Positions 37,684-41,628 of a stretch of 41,628 nt of DNA are shown piece by piece; position 1 is the stretch's first letter; the number at the start of each line of letters is the position of its first letter. A model generated the notes under the pieces. It saw only the letters and a program-made list of their open reading frames with translations, was not told the DNA's origin and ran no database searches. The stretch comes from JACQFK01 sp964619955 (GTDB lineage Bacteria > Planctomycetota > MHYJ01 > JACPRB01). The translations under genes and the position numbers were made by a program. The stretch spans positions 1 through 41,628 of the forward strand of contig CAZUJF010000044.1 in the NCBI GenBank assembly GCA_964619955.1. Reading direction: 5' to 3'.

Positions 37684-40248
37684 TCACGATGCAGCCCCGA
37701 AGCAGCGGCGGAGGGGTTTCCAGAGTTCCAGGACCGTGATCGGCACCAGAGCGAGCAGGCCAAGCACACCCGCGGCCTGCCAGGTGATCGGCGTCATCCG
37801 GAGGAAGTCGCGCAGCGGCGCCCAAGTCAGCGCCAGCGCCTGCATGCCGATCGTGAGGACGGAAACCGCCACCAGCCGCAGGTTACTGCCGATCCCGATC
37901 TGGGGCAGCATCCGCGTCCGGCTCCGGAGCGCAAAAGCCCGCAGCGCCTCAGACGCCACCAGCACCGTGAACGCGTAGGTCCGCGCCACCTCGAGCGACA
38001 CCGTCTCCAACCCGTACATGAACGCCCCGATCGGGCAGGCCGCCGTGATCAGCGCGCTCAAGAGCATCCAGGTCAGGAAATCGCGGTCTGCAATTCGTTC
38101 CCCCGCCTTGCGCGGCGGCCGGGCGAGCACGTCGCCGTCGGGCGCGTCCGTCGCCAGCGCGAGCGCAGGCAGGCCATCCGTCACGAGGTTGATCCAGAGC
38201 AGATGAATGGGCAGCAGCGGCAGCGGCAGCCCCGCGAGCAGGGCGACCGCCATCACCAGGATCTCGCCCGCGTTGCCGCTCAACAGGTAGAGTGTCGTTT
38301 TCCGGATGTTCTCGTAGATCACCCGGCCCTGCTCCACCGCCGCCACCAGGGTCGCGAAGTTGTCGTCGGCCAGCACCATCGCGGACGCCTCGCGGGCGAC
38401 GTCGGTCCCCGACCTCCCCATCGCCACCCCGATGTCCGCCCCCTTCAGGGCGGGGGCGTCGTTCACCCCGTCGCCCGTCATCGCCACCACCGCGCCGCGC
38501 GCCTTCCAGGCCTGCACGATCCGCAGCTTGTCCTCCGGCGTCGTCCGCGCGTACACCGAGAGCCCGTCCACGCGGCGCAGCAGCTCCGCGTCGTCCCAGC
38601 GCTCGAGGTCGGCCCCCGTCGCGAGCTCGCTCTCCGCCTTCGCGATCCCGAGTTCCGTCGCGATCGCCATCGCCGTCCGCGCGTTGTCCCCCGTGATCAT
38701 CATCGGGCGCACCCCGGCCCGGCGGCAGGCCGCCACCGCCTCCTTCGCCTCCGCCCGCGGCGGATCGCGGAAGGCGAGCAGGCCCAGGAAGGTCAGGCCG
38801 ACCTCGGGATCGGGCCCCTCCGCGACCGCGAGGAGGCGGAGACCACGCCGCGCGAGCACCTCCACACGGGCGAGCATCTCGGGCGAGCCGGCCATCACCA
38901 CCTCGGGCGCGCCCTTGACGTAGGCGCGGGGGCCCGACGGCGTCCGGCGGATGATCGCCATGCGCTTCCGGCGCGGGTCGAAGGGCTGCAGCGTGAGCAC
39001 CGGCTCCTCGATCTCGAGCGCGGCGGGGTCGATCCCGTGCGCGCGCGCGGCCAGCAGGATCGCGCCCTCCATCGGGTCGCCCGCCACCTCCACCCTGCCG
39101 TCCTTCTCGATCAGGCGCGCCGTGGAGCAGGCCACGGCCGCGCGGAGCACGCGGGCGGGGTCGCCCTCGACCTCGACGAGCGTCATCCGCCCCTCGGTCA
39201 AGGTGCCCGTCTTGTCCGAGCCGATCACCGTGACGCAGCCGAGGGTCTCGACGGCCGCCAGGCGGCGGACGATCGCCTTCCGCTTGGCCATCCGATGTAC
39301 GCCCAGGGAGAGCGCGACGGTGACCACCGCAGGCAGGCCTTCCGGCACCGCGGCCACCGCGAGACTCACCGATGACCAGAGCATCTCCAGGAAAGGCACC
39401 CGGCGGAGGAGGCCGAGCACGAAGACCGCCCCCACGAGCGCCCCGGAGCCCACGGCGAGCCCGCGCCCGAACGTGCGCAGTCGCACCTGGAGCGGAGTCT
39501 CCTCCGGCTCCGCCCGCCGCACCAGCTCCGCGATCCGTCCGAACTCCGTGCCTATGCCCGTCGCCGTCGCCAGCCCCTCGGCGACGCCGTCGGCCACGTT
39601 CGTCCCAAGATACGCCACCGTCGGCCGTTCGGGCAGCGGAGCCCCCGGTTCCGTCGCCGCCGCCGCGTCCTTCTCCATCGCGTCGGGCTCGCCGGTCAGC
39701 GCGGCCTCCATCGTGCGGAAGGACGCAGTCCTCACGAGCCGCAGGTCCGCCGGGATCTGGTCGCCCGCCTCGAGCACCACCAGATCGCCCGGTACCAGCT
39801 CCGCCGCCGGGATGATCCGGGGCTCGCCGCCGCGTCGCACCCGCGCGACCGGCGATGTCATCCTTCGCAGCGCCTCCAGGGCCCCCACCGCCCGCCGCTC
39901 CTGGACCGCCCCCACGAGCGCGTTCAGCAGCACGATTCCCCCGATCGCGATCGTGTCCGTCCAATCCCCCAGTACCAGCGTGAGGACCGCCGCCCCCAGC
40001 AGCAGCCCCACCAGCAGGTTCGCGAACTGGTCCAGGAAGAGTTTCCAAAACGGCCGCGACCGCTCCTCAGGCAGGCGGTTGGGGCCGTGAACGGAGAGTC
40101 GATGCCGTGCTTCCTCCTCCGTCAGGCCTTTCGCGGGGTCGGTCTCCAGCCGCCTCGCGGTCTCCTCGGGTGAGATCGCATGCCAGGGCGTGGAGGTGGG
40201 GAGGGGTGGGGCGTTTGATGCCATCGAATCTGAAACAGCAACTGCCAT
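37684..40248 (-). CDS. type II (Ca2+-type) P-type cation ATPase
   Basis: An 854-residue cation pump. In order: an N-terminal cation-ATPase domain (LTEEEARHRLSVHGPNRLPE), TGEP at ~185, VAAVPEGLPAVVTVALSLGV, phosphorylation motif DKTGTLT at Asp345, a nucleotide-binding KGAPE, TGDGVNDAPAL and a C-terminal membrane block with NAGEILVMAV and LLWINLVTDGLPALAL. The PEGLPA and NLVTDG motifs point to the SERCA/PMR1 group, pumping Ca2+ or Mn2+ out of the cytoplasm. GAGGAGG precedes the ATG at 40248; the open frame to 40476 is not needed. It lies upstream of uspA-CaCA on the same strand. Confidence 0.93.
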   Translation of the reverse strand: MAVAVSDSMASNAPPLPTSTPWHAISPEETARRLETDPAKGLTEEEARHRLSVHGPNRLPEERSRPFWKLFLDQFANLLVGLLLGAAVLTLVLGDWTDTIAIGGIVLLNALVGAVQERRAVGALEALRRMTSPVARVRRGGEPRIIPAAELVPGDLVVLEAGDQIPADLRLVRTASFRTMEAALTGEPDAMEKDAAAATEPGAPLPERPTVAYLGTNVADGVAEGLATATGIGTEFGRIAELVRRAEPEETPLQVRLRTFGRGLAVGSGALVGAVFVLGLLRRVPFLEMLWSSVSLAVAAVPEGLPAVVTVALSLGVHRMAKRKAIVRRLAAVETLGCVTVIGSDKTGTLTEGRMTLVEVEGDPARVLRAAVACSTARLIEKDGRVEVAGDPMEGAILLAARAHGIDPAALEIEEPVLTLQPFDPRRKRMAIIRRTPSGPRAYVKGAPEVVMAGSPEMLARVEVLARRGLRLLAVAEGPDPEVGLTFLGLLAFRDPPRAEAKEAVAACRRAGVRPMMITGDNARTAMAIATELGIAKAESELATGADLERWDDAELLRRVDGLSVYARTTPEDKLRIVQAWKARGAVVAMTGDGVNDAPALKGADIGVAMGRSGTDVAREASAMVLADDNFATLVAAVEQGRVIYENIRKTTLYLLSGNAGEILVMAVALLAGLPLPLLPIHLLWINLVTDGLPALALATDAPDGDVLARPPRKAGERIADRDFLTWMLLSALITAACPIGAFMYGLETVSLEVARTYAFTVLVASEALRAFALRSRTRMLPQIGIGSNLRLVAVSVLTIGMQALALTWAPLRDFLRMTPITWQAAGVLGLLALVPITVLELWKPLRRCFGAAS

Positions 40249-40286
40249 GCCTCCTCGCCCCCCCCCCTGCACGGATTCTGTGCGGA

Positions 40287-40312
40287 GCGCGAAATATTCC
40301 GCGAACCCGTGG
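40287..40312. promoter_or_regulatory. 26-bp palindrome element upstream of the P-type ATPase gene
   Basis: Second copy of the element found upstream of uspA. Here the palindrome has one changed base (GCGCGAAATATTCCGCG at 40287-40303) and the same CGTGG flank. It lies 39-64 bp before the ATPase start, a typical activator position. Confidence 0.55.
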
Positions 40313-40387
40313 GGACTTTCGTATGAGGCCGACCGGAGCTCGGATTTCGCCCAGAGGCAGGCCGGATACCCAATCTCGCCCGCCCGA

Positions 40388-40599
40388 CTGTCTCCCGACG
40401 GGGCGCGGCGAATATGGGAATTGAAGTTCACCGCGGTATCGGGGTGCTGCTGCGAAGCTCCCGTACCCAGAAACACACTCCCGCCCAGGTTCTCCAGCTG
40501 CTGGACGAGATCTCCGTCCGATCCAGTCTCTACATAGACCGGGCTCTGCTCGCCCAGGTACGGGGGCGGCTGTGTCAGGAATTCGGAATCAAATCCTGA
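40388..40599 (+). pseudogene. frameshifted remnant of a PIN-domain (DUF3368-like) toxin
   Basis: The last ~61 codons (from 40414) read MGIEVHRGIGVLLRSS … TPAQVLQLLDEI … SLYIDRALLAQV, the C-terminal pattern of PIN-domain proteins (LG..V.GTLGVLLRA then a helical tail). Just upstream, in a different frame, SPDGARRI resembles the preceding PIN motif 'lDd..ARr.A', so a one-base frameshift near 40412 is likely. The N-terminal catalytic half is missing. No antitoxin gene is visible. Confidence 0.45.
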
Positions 40600-40618
40600 C
40601 GGCGTGCCTCCCGGCCTC

Positions 40619-41434
40619 TCACGCCGACAGATAGGCCCTCGCCAGATCTTTCCGGCACCTCGAATGCCCCAGATGCTCGACGGTGTCCTGCACGGCCAGC
40701 TGCCGGGCCTCCTTCGTCGTCCTGCCCTCCTTCAAAAGCTCCCCGTACCTCGCGTTCTTAACCTCGACCGCCGAGCTGCGCCGGTGGGCGTGGGTCCCGG
40801 TGGCCTGGCCGCCCACGGCGAGAGTGGCCCTGCGAACGGCCACTTGGTACGCACGGAGCGGAGCAAGGGCGGCCGCCTTCGAGCGCCGGAAATGCTCCTC
40901 GATCCGCGAGTAGAGCCCCTTGGAGATGAGCAGCGTCCGGACTCGGCCGCCCTTGCCGAGTACCCCGATGCGGCCCTGCTCGCCCTCCAGACCCAGGAGC
41001 GACTCCCGGGTCAGGCGGTTCGTCGCCTCGATCGAGCGCAGGCTGCCCTCTTTCTGGAGTTCGAGCGCCAGGGCATATCCTCGCGGTTCTCCTTTGCGGG
41101 CTTCCGCCAGAGCGTCCAGGTGCCTCAGCCGGTCGATGATGGCTGCCCGGACCTCGGGGCTGACGTGCGGCCGGGCGGGGCCCCGGAGTTGGCCCGCCCG
41201 GGAAAGCTCCCGGATCTTCTCCCCCAGCTTCTTCGAGAGGGCATGGAAGGACTCCCATTTGCCGTACAACGCGCCGAACTTAACGATGGCGGCCCGGATC
41301 TTGTTGAGCTCCGTCCGGGCCCCGCCTTTGTGACCGAGCCCGGGATTACCATGGGACTCGGAGCAGGAGCCAGGAAGAGGCAAGCGCCCCTCCCCGGACC
41401 ACCAGATCTCCCGCTTTGTGCCCGGACGGATCAA
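40619..41434 (-). pseudogene. N-terminally truncated tyrosine recombinase, second copy
   Basis: From 40619 to ~41328 the sequence is a close copy of the recombinase at 22055 (residues ~101-335), retaining the catalytic Arg, Lys, His-x-x-Arg, His and Tyr (GSLRSIE, GKGGRVRT, THAHRRS, HLGHSR, ARAYLSA). Upstream of GGCCCCGCCTT (41318-41328) the core-binding domain is missing, replaced by sequence normally found ~540 bp upstream of the intact copy. The frame stays open to 41434, but the first ~37 residues come from that non-coding repeat. A product without the core-binding domain is unlikely to recombine alone. Confidence 0.8.
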
Positions 41435-41584
41435 TGTCGTTCCCCACCCATGCGCCGTGCCGGACCCCCGCTGCCTCGTGGCAGAAGGGGCCCGACCCGA
41501 CGCAGGCCGATGGACCGGGCAGGTTCATCAGCCCCAAAGACGGGTGACTACGTTGAAATGGGATGCCCTTGCAGCCTGGCCGGT
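41318..41584. repeat. 267-bp non-coding repeat linked to recombinase, copy 2
   Basis: The counterpart of 23303-23569, same length and ~96% identical. Its hairpin GATGGACC/GGTTCATC (41509-41529) differs from copy 1 by one base, yet still pairs through a G-U. The segment normally lying between this repeat and the recombinase N-terminus is absent here. Confidence 0.75.
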
Positions 41585-41628
41585 CTCCAGGCCCACCAGG
41601 GACGGCTCCACCTGGCGGGCCCACTCGA

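Noticed and set aside
37949..40048. Second minus-strand frame of 699 codons within the ATPase gene
   Set aside because: Gly/Arg/Ala low-complexity shadow of the ATPase in another frame.
40249..40476. N-terminal extension of the P-type ATPase frame
   Set aside because: GAGGAGG directly precedes the ATG at 40248. The extension reads through the palindromic element and intergenic DNA.

Overview
This 41.6-kb, GC-rich window comes from a Gram-negative-type bacterium. The evidence is several lipobox signal peptides, an OprB-type porin, a DUF481 barrel and two MetA-like barrels. The two long sulfatases and the HEAT-repeat protein would suit a Planctomycetota-like or other environmental lineage, but there is no rRNA, tRNA or marker gene to settle it. 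I see no CRISPR array.

Layout. (1) At 1-1064 there is a minus-strand group of a sigma-factor-like protein and two short genes, running into what looks like the repeated end of an insertion sequence; 1065-1915 is gene-free and rich in inverted repeats. (2) 1916-12760 is an envelope region: DUF481 barrel, MscL with a zinc ribbon, HEAT protein, lipoproteins, a Tyr/Gly/His-rich secreted protein, and a DUF4105 protein coupled to a lipoprotein hydrolase. (3) 12020-20745 holds an outer-membrane barrel coupled to the first of two paralogous sulfatases, an OprB porin and a YtcJ-type amidohydrolase lipoprotein. The sulfatases and porin diverge from a symmetric promoter whose two -10 boxes overlap. (4) 20825-24616 is accessory DNA: small proteins, a GNAT acetyltransferase, a tyrosine recombinase, hairpin-rich non-coding DNA and a ParB-like protein.

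(5) 24727-32806 is a sugar/osmolyte block. A glycosyltransferase-HAD phosphatase fusion (glucosyl-3-phosphoglycerate type) converges on a tight operon otsA-otsB-treS-MMPL exporter. (6) 32967-40248 is an ion and stress region: small membrane and secreted proteins, a Na+/H+ antiporter behind a structured leader, a CaCA exchanger with a tandem UspA, and a type II P-type ATPase. A 26-bp palindrome-containing element precedes both uspA and the ATPase gene. (7) The right end has a broken PIN-domain remnant and a second recombinase copy. That copy lost its N-terminal part by a 549-bp deletion between 11-bp direct repeats still visible in the intact copy.

The two recombinase copies lie in the same orientation and bracket about 17 kb of trehalose, glucosylglycerate-type and ion-transport genes. 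This suggests, but does not prove, a mobile stress-tolerance island.
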